Positions 8,379-16,292 of a DNA stretch of 64,000 nt are shown piece by piece (the stretch's first letter is position 1; the number at the start of each line of letters is the position of its first letter). Source of the stretch: Phycisphaerae bacterium (GTDB lineage: Bacteria > Planctomycetota > Phycisphaerae > UBA1845); contig JAJDDW010000109.1 in assembly GCA_029260115.1 (NCBI GenBank), forward strand, positions 1 through 64,000, written 5' to 3'. Position numbers and translations under genes: made by a program. The notes below the pieces were generated by a model. It was not told where the DNA came from. It was given only the letters and a program-made list of their open reading frames with translations, and ran no database searches.

Positions 8379-10049
8379 ATGGCCCCCTGGACACTGCTCT
8401 CTGAAATCGTGATTCTGTTGGTAGCATCGTTGCTGGTGGGAGGCGTATTTGCCCGCTTCCGGCAGAGTCCCCTCGTCGGGTATATTCTTGCCGGCATGGT
8501 GCTTGGAGGCCCTGGCAGCATCGGTCTCGTGCGCTCCCAGCAAACCATCGAATTTATAGCCGAACTCGGAGTCTCGTTGCTTCTGTTCAGCATCGGCCTC
8601 GAATTCGCATGGAGCCGAGTCAAGAAGCTGGGCGTGACAATTCTGCTCGTCGGCATTCTGCAGATCATTTTGACAATGGCATTGGGTGCCATCGCTGGCA
8701 TCGTCGCAGGGCTGCCAGGGAGAGAGTCCATTGCCGTAGGTGCTATGGTTTCGTTGAGTAGCACTGCAGTCGTTCTAAGAATTCTTATGGAACGGGCCGA
8801 GGGCGATAGCCCGCATGGACGTAATAGCATTGGCATCTTGCTAGTGCAGGATGCGGCTGTAGTGCCTTTGGCGATACTCATCGCGATGCTCGACGGCGGT
8901 GGAGGCGTCACAGAAGTCGCGGCTGACGCGAGTAGGATTCTCTTGCTGGCCGCGGGACTCATCATCGGACTTTGGATTGTCGTGGGCAAGATCGCGGTTT
9001 ACGCGCTCGGGGCGCTCACCCTTGAACGAAACCGTGAGCTAACCATCATACTCGCCGCTGCAACCGGACTCGGTTCCACCTGGGCCGCCCACGCAGCCGG
9101 TGTTTCTCCCGCATTGGGCGCTTTTGTCGCAGGTATATTCCTTGGTGGCTCACCATTTGCCACCCAAATCCGCGCTGACATTTCGCCCCTTCGGGTCTTG
9201 CTGCTCACGATGTTCTTTGGTTCCGCGGGAATGGTCGCCGACCCTCTTTGGATCGTGCATCACCTGCCCCTAGTCTTGGGGATCAGCTTCCTGCTGATGC
9301 TCAGCAAAACTGCCGTTGTTTGGGTGATAGTTCAGTTGTTAGGGCAGCCAGCTCACATAGCGGCCAGTACCGGCATTGCACTATCGCAGATTGGCGAATT
9401 TGCGTTCGTGCTTGGGAGTATTGGAAAGGCGAGCGGTGTTGTGAGTGACGAAACCTATCTTCTGGTCGTTTCGATCGCCATCGTAACCTTAATCGCAAGT
9501 CCGATCCTTCTCCCCGCAGCGCCATCGCTCGGAAGGCGAATCGCCTCGCTGCTTTCGCGTTCGAAACCCGTACCGAGTCCAAGTAGCGACAGTCAAGCGA
9601 GCACGCCAGACATTGTAATCATTGGTTTTGGACCTGCCGGTCAAATTGCGGCTAACTCGCTGCTCCGCCACGCCGAACGCGTCTTGGTGATTGACCTCAA
9701 TCGTAAAGGCGTGAGAAGAGCGCAGGCACTTGGTTTCATCGGTCAAGTGGGTGACGCCACACAGACTGAAGTACTGGAGCATGCTCGAGTTTCGTTGGCA
9801 AAACTGGTGGTTATCACCGTGCCTCATCACGACTCCGCCATACGCATACTTGAGCAGGTTCGTCGATTAGCGCCACACGCTCACGTCGTTGCTCGATCGC
9901 GTCACGAACTACACACATCTGACTTTGTAACGGCTGGCGCACACACTGTGGTTGGAGACGAGGAACAGACTGGCCACAGTTTAGGCAAACATTTAGAGAG
10001 GTGGTTCTCGTCGCTTCAGGAGCCAGTGATCGACTTGTGTGACCGATGA
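8379..10049 (+). CDS. CPA2-family monovalent cation:proton antiporter with RCK/TrkA-N domain
   Basis: 556 residues. The first ~390 form a Kef/YbaL-like exchanger (SPLVGYILAGMVLGGPGS, FIAELGVSLLLFSIGLEF, GALGAF-like cores). Residues ~410-545 form a TrkA-N/RCK nucleotide-binding domain beginning IVIIGFGPAGQIAANSL with a downstream acidic VLVIDLNRK strand end. The glycine motif reads GFGPAG, close to GxGxxG. The protein probably exports K+ or Na+ in exchange for protons under redox or NAD(H) control; which ion is not shown. It follows nhaA by 115 bp on the same strand. The CPA2 relic near 52 kb is a second, broken family member. Confidence 0.93.
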   Translation: MAPWTLLSEIVILLVASLLVGGVFARFRQSPLVGYILAGMVLGGPGSIGLVRSQQTIEFIAELGVSLLLFSIGLEFAWSRVKKLGVTILLVGILQIILTMALGAIAGIVAGLPGRESIAVGAMVSLSSTAVVLRILMERAEGDSPHGRNSIGILLVQDAAVVPLAILIAMLDGGGGVTEVAADASRILLLAAGLIIGLWIVVGKIAVYALGALTLERNRELTIILAAATGLGSTWAAHAAGVSPALGAFVAGIFLGGSPFATQIRADISPLRVLLLTMFFGSAGMVADPLWIVHHLPLVLGISFLLMLSKTAVVWVIVQLLGQPAHIAASTGIALSQIGEFAFVLGSIGKASGVVSDETYLLVVSIAIVTLIASPILLPAAPSLGRRIASLLSRSKPVPSPSSDSQASTPDIVIIGFGPAGQIAANSLLRHAERVLVIDLNRKGVRRAQALGFIGQVGDATQTEVLEHARVSLAKLVVITVPHHDSAIRILEQVRRLAPHAHVVARSRHELHTSDFVTAGAHTVVGDEEQTGHSLGKHLERWFSSLQEPVIDLCDR

Positions 10050-10085
10050 TGAGCATTGTATTAGTATGACTAGAGGTAAGGCAAA

Positions 10086-10736
10086 ATGACTGAGAAAAAC
10101 ACAGCTGAAGCGTTCCTGGCACGTGCATCCTCAAGGCTGCTTTGGCCAACCGCTGCTGGCTCGATATTGCTCATGGTAGCATTGCTCGTCCTGCTCATCA
10201 CGGTAAAGGGATCCGTTGATCGCTTTGAGGACCAACTGCATTACCAGCCACCATTGGGAGCGGAACGCTCAGCGTTTCACTCAACTAAATATTTGGCTAA
10301 GAGCCAGTCGCTGTATGTTCCCGTATACTCACATGTTTACATTCATGATGGTGCGCCGTTTCACCTGACCGCGACGTTGAGCATTCGAAACACCGACTCT
10401 GCAAACCCGCTATTCGTTCAGAGCGTACGGTACTACGACAGCGCAGGGAAGTTCGTACGGCAATACATTGAGCAGCCGTTGGAAATTGCGCCACATGCTA
10501 CGACGGAATTCCTTGTCGAAGAGAAGGACAAAACCGGTGGGTCGGGAGCGAACTTCGTCGTGGAGTGGGCATCGGAAAACCCACTTACGCAGCCGGTGGT
10601 TGAAGCCGTCATGATCGGTGCCAGCGGCCAGCAGGGTATTTCCTTCGTTTGCCCCGCCGTCGTCGTCAGTGAGACGCGGCGCGAGCCACATGAGCTATCG
10701 GGCGCTGAGGATTCCAGCAGCGTCCCAACGCCTTGA
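10086..10736 (+). CDS. DUF3124 domain protein, membrane-anchored
   Basis: 216 residues. One N-terminal membrane segment (about residues 20-40, ILLMVALLVLLITVKGS) is followed by an extracytoplasmic domain. The domain contains SQSLYVPVYSHVYIHDG and SIRNTD, then a YYDSAGKFVRQYIEQPLEI strand, and it ends with VCPAVVV. I recognise this pattern as DUF3124, of unknown function. It starts 36 bp after the antiporter stop on the same strand with GAGG-like ribosome binding bases, so it is probably co-transcribed and may act at the envelope under the same stress. Confidence 0.8.
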   Translation: MTEKNTAEAFLARASSRLLWPTAAGSILLMVALLVLLITVKGSVDRFEDQLHYQPPLGAERSAFHSTKYLAKSQSLYVPVYSHVYIHDGAPFHLTATLSIRNTDSANPLFVQSVRYYDSAGKFVRQYIEQPLEIAPHATTEFLVEEKDKTGGSGANFVVEWASENPLTQPVVEAVMIGASGQQGISFVCPAVVVSETRREPHELSGAEDSSSVPTP

Positions 10737-10743
10737 TACTCAA

Positions 10744-10959
10744 CTATTCCTTCGGTGACAGGTACGCAGCTAACAGACCGCCGACGAGGGTCATGATGAG
10801 GAACACTAGCCAGTGCGTAGTTGGATTGTCGACCGCGGGCCATACAGGCACGTTTTTTCCGTAGATGCCGGCGATCAGTGACATGGGAAGCATGATCGTC
10901 GCCTCGTGCGGTCCGAATGCTGCCGCAGGAATTTTAGACAAGGCTTCAGATCCTTGCAT
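10744..10959 (-). pseudogene. C-terminal CorA-like (Mg2+ channel) fragment with altered GMN motif
   Basis: A 71-residue frame reads MLPMSLIAGIYGKNVPVWPA, then HWLVFLIMTLVGGLLAAYLS. This is the two-TM C-terminus of CorA/MIT-family magnesium channels, but the universal GMN filter reads GKN and the whole cytoplasmic funnel domain is missing. It converges on the DUF3124 gene with 7 bp between them. I consider it a relic. A short expressed membrane peptide cannot be excluded. Confidence 0.6.
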
Positions 10960-11003
10960 GATCGATTCACATGAAATAAAAGGTCAGCAAAGGATGTCAG
11001 GCC

Positions 11004-11810
11004 ATGAATACAAGAATCGCTAAATTCGCAATCACCATTTGCGTTCTGGGACTCGGCGGCAACAATACGTTAGCGCAAAATGCCAATCCTTACCAAGGTT
11101 TCAACATCCCAACTAAACAAGGAAGAGCCATGCCTAAACCCAAAGTCATCATCTTTGATGTAAACGAAACTCTGCTCGATCTTGCTCCGCTGAAGACATC
11201 TGTCGGCAAAGCGCTTGGCGACCGGGAAGATCTCTTGCCGCTATGGTTTTCGACGATGCTGCACTACTCGCTCGTGGAAACCTTAACCAGAAACTATCAC
11301 AGCTTCGGAGAAATCGGCACCGCCGCTCTCATGATGGTGGCCGACCGGCAAGGCATTAAACTTGAGTACGAAGACGCCAAGGTAGCGGTTGTCACACCGC
11401 TTCGAACACTGCCGCCACATGAAGACGTTGCGGCCGGGCTAAGATTGCTCTCCGAAGGGGGGTTTCGGCTCGTCAGTTTGACCAACTCCTCCGCCGAGGG
11501 GTCTGAAGCTCAATTGAGAAACGCAGGTCTGGCAGGCCTGTTTGAAAAACGCTACAGCGTGGAGAGTGTCAAGAAGTACAAGCCGCATCCGGACACTTAC
11601 CGCTTGGTCATCCATGATCTCGGCGTAAGGCCGGACGAAGTACTGATGGTTGCCGCACATGCCTGGGATCTAATTGGAGCCAAGAACGTTGGGCTACAAA
11701 CTGCCTTCATCGCTCGGCCTGGCACATCACTCTATCCGAACGCCGCAAAGCCTGATTATATAGTGGGCGATCTGCCAGAGCTCGTGAAACTCCTGCAGGA
11801 AGCAGATTGA
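11004..11810 (+). CDS. Haloacid dehalogenase type II (HAD superfamily)
   Basis: HAD-fold hydrolase with the type II 2-haloacid dehalogenase pattern. The nucleophile Asp is in IIFDVNETLLDLAPL, followed by the Ser/Asn motif LVSLTNSSAEG, the Lys in KKYKPHPDTYR, and the end motif MVAAHAWDLIGAKNVGL. The long frame (268 residues) begins with a signal-peptide-like stretch ending LAQNANPYQG. A second start at 11130 (MPKPKVII) has a GGAAG ribosome binding site at good spacing and gives the usual ~226-residue cytoplasmic enzyme. Either the enzyme is exported or the upstream part is a fused leader. I favour the internal start slightly. Confidence 0.85.
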   Translation: MNTRIAKFAITICVLGLGGNNTLAQNANPYQGFNIPTKQGRAMPKPKVIIFDVNETLLDLAPLKTSVGKALGDREDLLPLWFSTMLHYSLVETLTRNYHSFGEIGTAALMMVADRQGIKLEYEDAKVAVVTPLRTLPPHEDVAAGLRLLSEGGFRLVSLTNSSAEGSEAQLRNAGLAGLFEKRYSVESVKKYKPHPDTYRLVIHDLGVRPDEVLMVAAHAWDLIGAKNVGLQTAFIARPGTSLYPNAAKPDYIVGDLPELVKLLQEAD

Positions 11811-11837
11811 GTTGAAGAGAATAGGGAGGCCGCATCA

Positions 11838-12102
11838 TGATGTATATCATCGAGAACCACGAGCAGTGGCTACCGAGTTCAACGCCGCTTGGATCGCCCA
11901 CTTTCAGGAGACCGGTGCGTTCAACTGGAAGCTGTATTCGGGTATTCGCAACAGCCAAATCAACACGCGGGGCGGACTTGAGCTGAGCCGGAGTCGCCTC
12001 GGCTTGATCTCCTCGGCCGGCCGACACCTGCGTGCGTATTAAGCTCCCTTCGATGCCGCCATCCCGCTCGGAGACTATTCGATTCGTTCCATTCCTAATG
12101 TT
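11838..12102 (+). pseudogene. Decayed GrdB-like (glycine/betaine/sarcosine reductase selenoprotein B family) gene
   Basis: The frame from 11838 starts MMYIIENHEQWLP and then loses similarity. The neighbouring frame carries on with FNAAWIAHFQETGAFNWKLY, then SRLGLISSAGRHLRAY, and stops at TAA (12040-12042). In that frame, past the stop, APFDAAIPLGDYSIRSIPNV follows. The order 'alanine-leucine core, SSAG-HL, PFD, GD.S.R.IP' is that of proteins annotated as selenoprotein-B-like. So there is at least one frameshift near 11875 and one nonsense codon, in a short relic. The family call rests on motif memory only. Confidence 0.55.
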
Positions 12103-12376
12103 GGACGGTTTTCGGCGCGCCGCGGTTTTCTCCTGCATGCACCCGGGCGTGGCCTGCGTTCGCCTGTGAAACCTCTTCACTACCCGTAACCGCCGCACAG
12201 CTATTTCCGCTCCGACGATTCCTGAAGGTATGTAGACTTCGTGGCAGCACCACCTATGTATTTGGCTCAGCCCATCGACATCCAGTTCCAAATGGCTGGA
12301 CGGCAGCCACCGACCTAGTTGGCCCGAGGTCGCCCGAATCCGCCCTGGCACCCCAGAATCGACGGTTGCGTTGCAT
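12103..12376. other. Degenerate stretch between two relics
   Basis: No intact gene. On the minus strand a fragment reading SGVPGRIRATSGQLGRWL looks like the tail of the hexapeptide-repeat relic in another frame, so the decay extends into this segment. A long minus-strand frame that runs through here into the GrdB-like relic is antisense noise. Confidence 0.4.
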
Positions 12377-12745
12377 TCATATGTTACCCTGCGCTGTGGT
12401 CGAGTTGGCTGGCCGGACCACGACCGAACTGTTTTGCCACGACCGGCATGCCGAGCCAATCACCGTCCAGTCTTTGATAGTGGCGTCTTCGATACGGCCC
12501 CAAGCTCTGATCGTGACCGATGCGCCAATGTTCGTTGTACTGTTTGTGCGGGTGCAGACAAAGCAGTCCTCCTCAAGTCGTGTGTTGTCGCCGATCACGA
12601 TTCGCCCCTAGTCTGCGAAAAGACGCACATTCGGTCCGATCCAGCAGCCGCGACCGATGACCACAGAACCTCTAATGTCCGCCGTCAAGCGAATAAACGG
12701 TCGTCCGGTCAGAAGTAGAGTTGATGGTTGCACTTTGTCGTTCAT
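12377..12745 (-). pseudogene. Hexapeptide-repeat (left-handed beta-helix) protein with internal stop
   Basis: From ATG at 12745 the frame reads MNDKVQPSTLLLTGRPFIRL and then hexapeptide rungs (IRGSVVIGRGCWIGPNVRLF). It stops at TAG (12608-12610) and continues in the same frame with GRIVIGDNTRLEEDCFV and ATIKDWTVIGSA before TGA at 12377. This spacing of I/V-G-D/N rungs is typical of gamma-carbonic-anhydrase-like or acyltransferase beta-helix proteins. The premature stop and the frame change after 12377 make it a pseudogene; sequencing error at the TAG is the main alternative. Confidence 0.65.
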
Positions 12746-12807
12746 CTCTGAATCTCCAGTTACGGTTCCGGATGCCCTCCGTCGCGCTCGACGCGGTAAG
12801 ACACGAC

Positions 12808-14205
12808 TTATGGGAATATCCCGCGATCCTTGTAGGTACGTTCCAACCGCTCTAGCGCCAGAACAAAGGCCGCTGTTCGCCTATCGATGCCCAATTCACG
12901 AGCCTTGTCGCGCACGTTGCCGTACGCGCTCATAATCTTTTTCTGCAGTTTGAAGTCCACTTCTTCGAGGTCCCAGAATTCGCTACGCTTGTTTTGTAGC
13001 CACTCGAAGTAACTGACGATCACGCCGCCGGCGTTGCAGAGGATGTCGGGGATCACGTCAATCTTGCGCTGCTGCAAGATGGCATCGCCATCCGGATCGG
13101 TGGGTCCATTCGCGGCTTCGGCTACAAGGTCTACGTTGAGCCAACGCGCCGACTCACCGGTAATCTGGTTTTCCATTGCCGCAGGAACAAAAATGTTCGC
13201 AGCCGTCTGCATGAACATGATGTTGTCTACGAATTCCCCACCAGGGTACTTGAGGACACCACCATGCACCTTCACATAGCGGAGTAAATCATCGGGGTCG
13301 ATTCCGTCACGGTTACGCGTTCCGCCTGTCACGTCGGACACCGCGATAAGTTTGGCGCCAAGCTTTGTCAACAGCCGTGCGACCCACGATCCTACGTTCC
13401 CAAATCCCTGGAGGATGAAGGTTGCGTCGTTGAGGGACAACTTGCGATCCTGTGCCCATTTTTCGATGCAATAGACAACGCCCTGACCCGTCGCTTTGTC
13501 GCGACCCACACTTCCGCCAGCGGCGACAGGTTTGCCAGTGACAACATGGATATTCCGCTGTCGCTCGTGTGGTGGCATCGTGGACAGATACGTATCGAGA
13601 ATCCATGCCATGATCTGCGCGTTCGTGTTCATGTCCGGCGCCGGAATGTCGTATTCCGGGCCTATGTTGTCACCGAGCGCAAACACGAATCGGCGGGTGA
13701 TTCGTTCGAGTTCTGTCACAGAGTACTTGGAAGGATCGATCTGCACGCCGCCCTTTGCACCGCCAAACGGAATACCCGCCAGCGCGCACTTGAATGTCAT
13801 CCACGCTGCCAACGCTCGCGCCTCATCGATGTCAAGCTGCGGATGATAGCGTAGACCGCCCTTAAATGGGCCAAGCGCATCGTTGTGCTGGACACGGTAA
13901 CCCGTGAACATCTCGACCTCGTTATTGTTCATCTTCACCGGGAAGTGGGCGACGATCTCGTTTTCAGTCGATGCCAGAATCTTCCGGATATTGGGATCAA
14001 GCTGCATGATGTCGGCGGCCTTGTCGAATTGTGCAAGCACGTTTTCATAGAGGCTGTTCCTCGTTGTTGCCGCCTGTGCCGGAACCAGCATTGCGTCATG
14101 GTCTGTTTCATCCCGCGCTGTTTCACAAACTTGCGGCGTTGGTTTTCGGGGTCGTTTATTGTCGACCGCGTCTAATCGGTCGACCGTTTCTACTTTGATC
14201 GTCAT
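12808..14205 (-). CDS. gdhA: Glu/Leu/Phe/Val-type glutamate dehydrogenase
   Basis: Oxidative deamination of glutamate to 2-oxoglutarate, or the reverse ammonium assimilation. The substrate-binding and catalytic lysines lie in LGPFKGGLRYHP and IPFGGAKGGV. A Rossmann motif (LQGFGNVGSWVARLL) and the C-terminal NAGGVIVSYFEW motif also fit the hexameric bacterial/archaeal GDH class. At 465 residues it is slightly long because of a charged N-terminal extension of about 45 residues. An AGGAG ribosome binding site precedes the ATG. The adjacent duplicated-cysteine gene is 76 bp upstream on the same strand and may share its transcript. Confidence 0.93.
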   Translation of the reverse strand: MTIKVETVDRLDAVDNKRPRKPTPQVCETARDETDHDAMLVPAQAATTRNSLYENVLAQFDKAADIMQLDPNIRKILASTENEIVAHFPVKMNNNEVEMFTGYRVQHNDALGPFKGGLRYHPQLDIDEARALAAWMTFKCALAGIPFGGAKGGVQIDPSKYSVTELERITRRFVFALGDNIGPEYDIPAPDMNTNAQIMAWILDTYLSTMPPHERQRNIHVVTGKPVAAGGSVGRDKATGQGVVYCIEKWAQDRKLSLNDATFILQGFGNVGSWVARLLTKLGAKLIAVSDVTGGTRNRDGIDPDDLLRYVKVHGGVLKYPGGEFVDNIMFMQTAANIFVPAAMENQITGESARWLNVDLVAEAANGPTDPDGDAILQQRKIDVIPDILCNAGGVIVSYFEWLQNKRSEFWDLEEVDFKLQKKIMSAYGNVRDKARELGIDRRTAAFVLALERLERTYKDRGIFP

Positions 14206-14280
14206 CGTTGAACTCCTTCCATGTTTCGATTCTGCGAAAGGTTAGCGCTTATAAAGTTGAGGACTCCTTTGTCCGCCGAG

Positions 14281-14673
14281 CTACTCATATTCTTCGCAAT
14301 GAAACACGCCTTCTTTAGGTTTTGGATACGTGCAGGTCTCGCGCTTCTCGCAGATCGAGCACAATCCCGGATACCACTCATGGTTCGCCATTTCCCACCG
14401 TTCCCGACCATCCTGTCGGACAACGCTGACGGGAGCCGGAGCTGCAACCACGCCTTCGAACTCGTCGCAGGTCGTCACAGGACGATCTACAGACCTTGGA
14501 AATGTACAATCGGCTTCGTTGACGCAGGTCGTGCATAGCCCAGGATACCATTCTCGATTGGCCATACGATAGCAATCCGACATTGGGTTCGTGGACTGCG
14601 ATGCCCCCGAAATTTTCTGTCCGCCCCAATCTGTTTCCTCACGTGTTCTTACTGTCAGGCTCTTGGTTTTCAC
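14281..14673 (-). CDS. Small protein with a duplicated WYPGLC-x2-C cysteine module
   Basis: No named family recognised. The protein holds two copies of one module: REWYPGLCTTCVNEADCTFP then a Cys in TTCDEFE, and HEWYPGLCSICEKRETCTYP then a Cys in FHCEEYE. Each copy thus has four cysteines in the pattern C-x2-C-xn-C-xn-C, suited to binding zinc or an Fe-S centre. The start is a GTG at 14673, decided by a perfect TAAGGAGGT Shine-Dalgarno 5 bases upstream, giving 130 residues; the longer ATG frame lacks this. It lies upstream of gdhA and downstream of the sigma-54 regulator/kinase genes, which may control it. Confidence 0.75.
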   Translation of the reverse strand: MKTKSLTVRTREETDWGGQKISGASQSTNPMSDCYRMANREWYPGLCTTCVNEADCTFPRSVDRPVTTCDEFEGVVAAPAPVSVVRQDGRERWEMANHEWYPGLCSICEKRETCTYPKPKEGVFHCEEYE

Positions 14674-14910
14674 GGTACACCTCCTTATGTTTGGAGACTC
14701 ATTTAAGTCGCGAGCAAACAATTCCGCGCGACTGCATAGGTCATAAAGGCATGATGCAGGCCAGGATGGAACCGATATCCAGTCTCGCGACTGAATGACG
14801 CGAGCGGCGCGTAAGACCTTACCGAGAATGGAGTTATGAGAGTTCGCGATGTGGATGCGAAGCGCACGAAATGTAGGCGAATAGTGGAAGCGATGGGGAG
14901 AAATGAACCG

Positions 14911-14929
14911 CCGGGGAGAAACGCCCCGG
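14911..14929. other. GC-rich hairpin downstream of the regulator gene
   Basis: CCGGGG at 14911-14916 pairs with CCCCGG at 14924-14929 across a 7-base loop, 14 bp beyond the stop of the NtrC-type gene. There is no clear T tract, so it may be a weak or Rho-assisted terminator, or a simple mRNA end structure. Confidence 0.4.
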
Positions 14930-14942
14930 ATTGCAACGGTTG

Positions 14943-16292
14943 TTACTCGGCTTCATCCATGCGGTAGTTTTTAAGTTTTTCGCGGAGGGTTTTTCGGTCA
15001 ATTCCGAGGATTTCGGCGGCGCGGGTCTTGTTGTTCTCGACGGATTCGAGCACGAAGCGGATGTGCTCAGCTTCCACTTCCGCCAAGGCTCGGAGCTCGC
15101 GACCTGCCCCCGGCAGGGCGTGCCGCATGGGCGCGGGCAGATCCGAGGTGTCGATGTTGCTGTGGTCGGTCATGACGACCAATCGCCGAATAAGGTTTTC
15201 TAGCTCCCGAATATTGCCAGGCCAGTTGTAAGTACGAAAAGCGCGAAGGACGCGGTCACTGAATGTGGGAACGGGCGTGTCGTTTTGCTTTGCAAACTTC
15301 GCTGCAAAATGGTGCGCCATTAACAGGACGTCGTCCTCCCGGTCGCGCAACGGTGGCAATTCAATCGTAATAACATTCAGCCGAAAGAACAGGTCTTCAC
15401 GGAAGAGTCCTTTTTTGAAAAGCGTTGGCAAGTCTTTGTTTGTAGCAGCAATAACACGCACCTCGATTTCGCGCGTGCGGCTCGCCCCAACCATTTGGAC
15501 GTGATGGTCCTCAAGGACACGCAGCAGCTTTGCCTGTGCCGCGGGTATTAGTTCCGCGATCTCATCAAGAAAAATGGTACCACGGTCGGCCGTGATGAAA
15601 AAACCTGCACGCGTTGTGATTGCACCGGTGAAGGCGCCTTTGACGTGTCCGAATAGCTCACTCTCCACGAGCCCTTCGGGAATGCCTCCACAATTGACAG
15701 GGACGAACGGCGCGGAGGCGACAAGGCTGTTGTAATGGATGGCCCTCGCCACGAGTTCTTTACCCGTGCCACTTTCGCCGGTGATCAACACTGTTGCGTT
15801 GGCGAGCGCCGCCTTTGAGATCGAGGCGAACACTCTCTGCATACATGGTGATCGACCGATCAATCCAAACTGCTCGCCCGCAACATCGTCCGTTCCAGTA
15901 TGCACAGCCTTGCTGGATTGCACCTTAGATAATCCCGCGCTCACCGCCGCAAACAATTCATCGTCTGTAAACGGCTTCGAGAGATAATTTTCCGCACCCT
16001 CTTTGACGGCCGAGACCGCACTGTCAATCGAGGCATAGCCTGTGATCATGATGACGGCCGTATCGACGAAATTCTCGTGAACATGACGGATCAGATCCAA
16101 TCCGCTGACTTTAGGCATTCTCAGATCGGTGATCACAAGATCAATCTGCGATTCGCTTAGAATATGCACGGCCTTATCGACGCCGGAGGCCGTTAGCACA
16201 ACGTACCCGCAACCGGCCAAGGTGCGTTGCAGGATTTCACGTGTCTCCGCTGAATCATCAACGACCAGAATTCGTTCCGAAGCCTTAGCCAC
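14943..16292 (-). CDS. NtrC-type sigma-54-dependent response regulator
   Basis: Three-domain activator of 449 residues. The receiver domain (1-120) has the acidic pair in ILVVDDSAET, phospho-Asp about residue 56 in VITDLRMPK, and Lys in LSKPFTDD. The AAA+ domain has Walker [18 protein letters not shown], the sigma-54 contact loop GAFTGA and the Walker B region GTIFLDEIAEL. A Fis-type HTH closes the protein (ETKTLRE-like: AAEILGIDRKTLREKLKNY). It overlaps the end of the histidine kinase gene by 8 bp, so the pair is translationally coupled and almost certainly a cognate two-component system. Target promoters of the sigma-54 type were not identified. Confidence 0.95.
   Translation of the reverse strand: MAKASERILVVDDSAETREILQRTLAGCGYVVLTASGVDKAVHILSESQIDLVITDLRMPKVSGLDLIRHVHENFVDTAVIMITGYASIDSAVSAVKEGAENYLSKPFTDDELFAAVSAGLSKVQSSKAVHTGTDDVAGEQFGLIGRSPCMQRVFASISKAALANATVLITGESGTGKELVARAIHYNSLVASAPFVPVNCGGIPEGLVESELFGHVKGAFTGAITTRAGFFITADRGTIFLDEIAELIPAAQAKLLRVLEDHHVQMVGASRTREIEVRVIAATNKDLPTLFKKGLFREDLFFRLNVITIELPPLRDREDDVLLMAHHFAAKFAKQNDTPVPTFSDRVLRAFRTYNWPGNIRELENLIRRLVVMTDHSNIDTSDLPAPMRHALPGAGRELRALAEVEAEHIRFVLESVENNKTRAAEILGIDRKTLREKLKNYRMDEAE

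Noticed and set aside
11707-12459. 250-codon minus-strand frame
   Set aside because: It runs antisense to the GrdB-like relic and partly overlaps the hexapeptide relic in another frame; no coherent domain.
12608-12610. TAG in the hexapeptide gene as pyrrolysine
   Set aside because: There is no pylTSBCD context in view, the codon falls between beta-helix rungs, and the gene is damaged further downstream; nonsense mutation is simpler.
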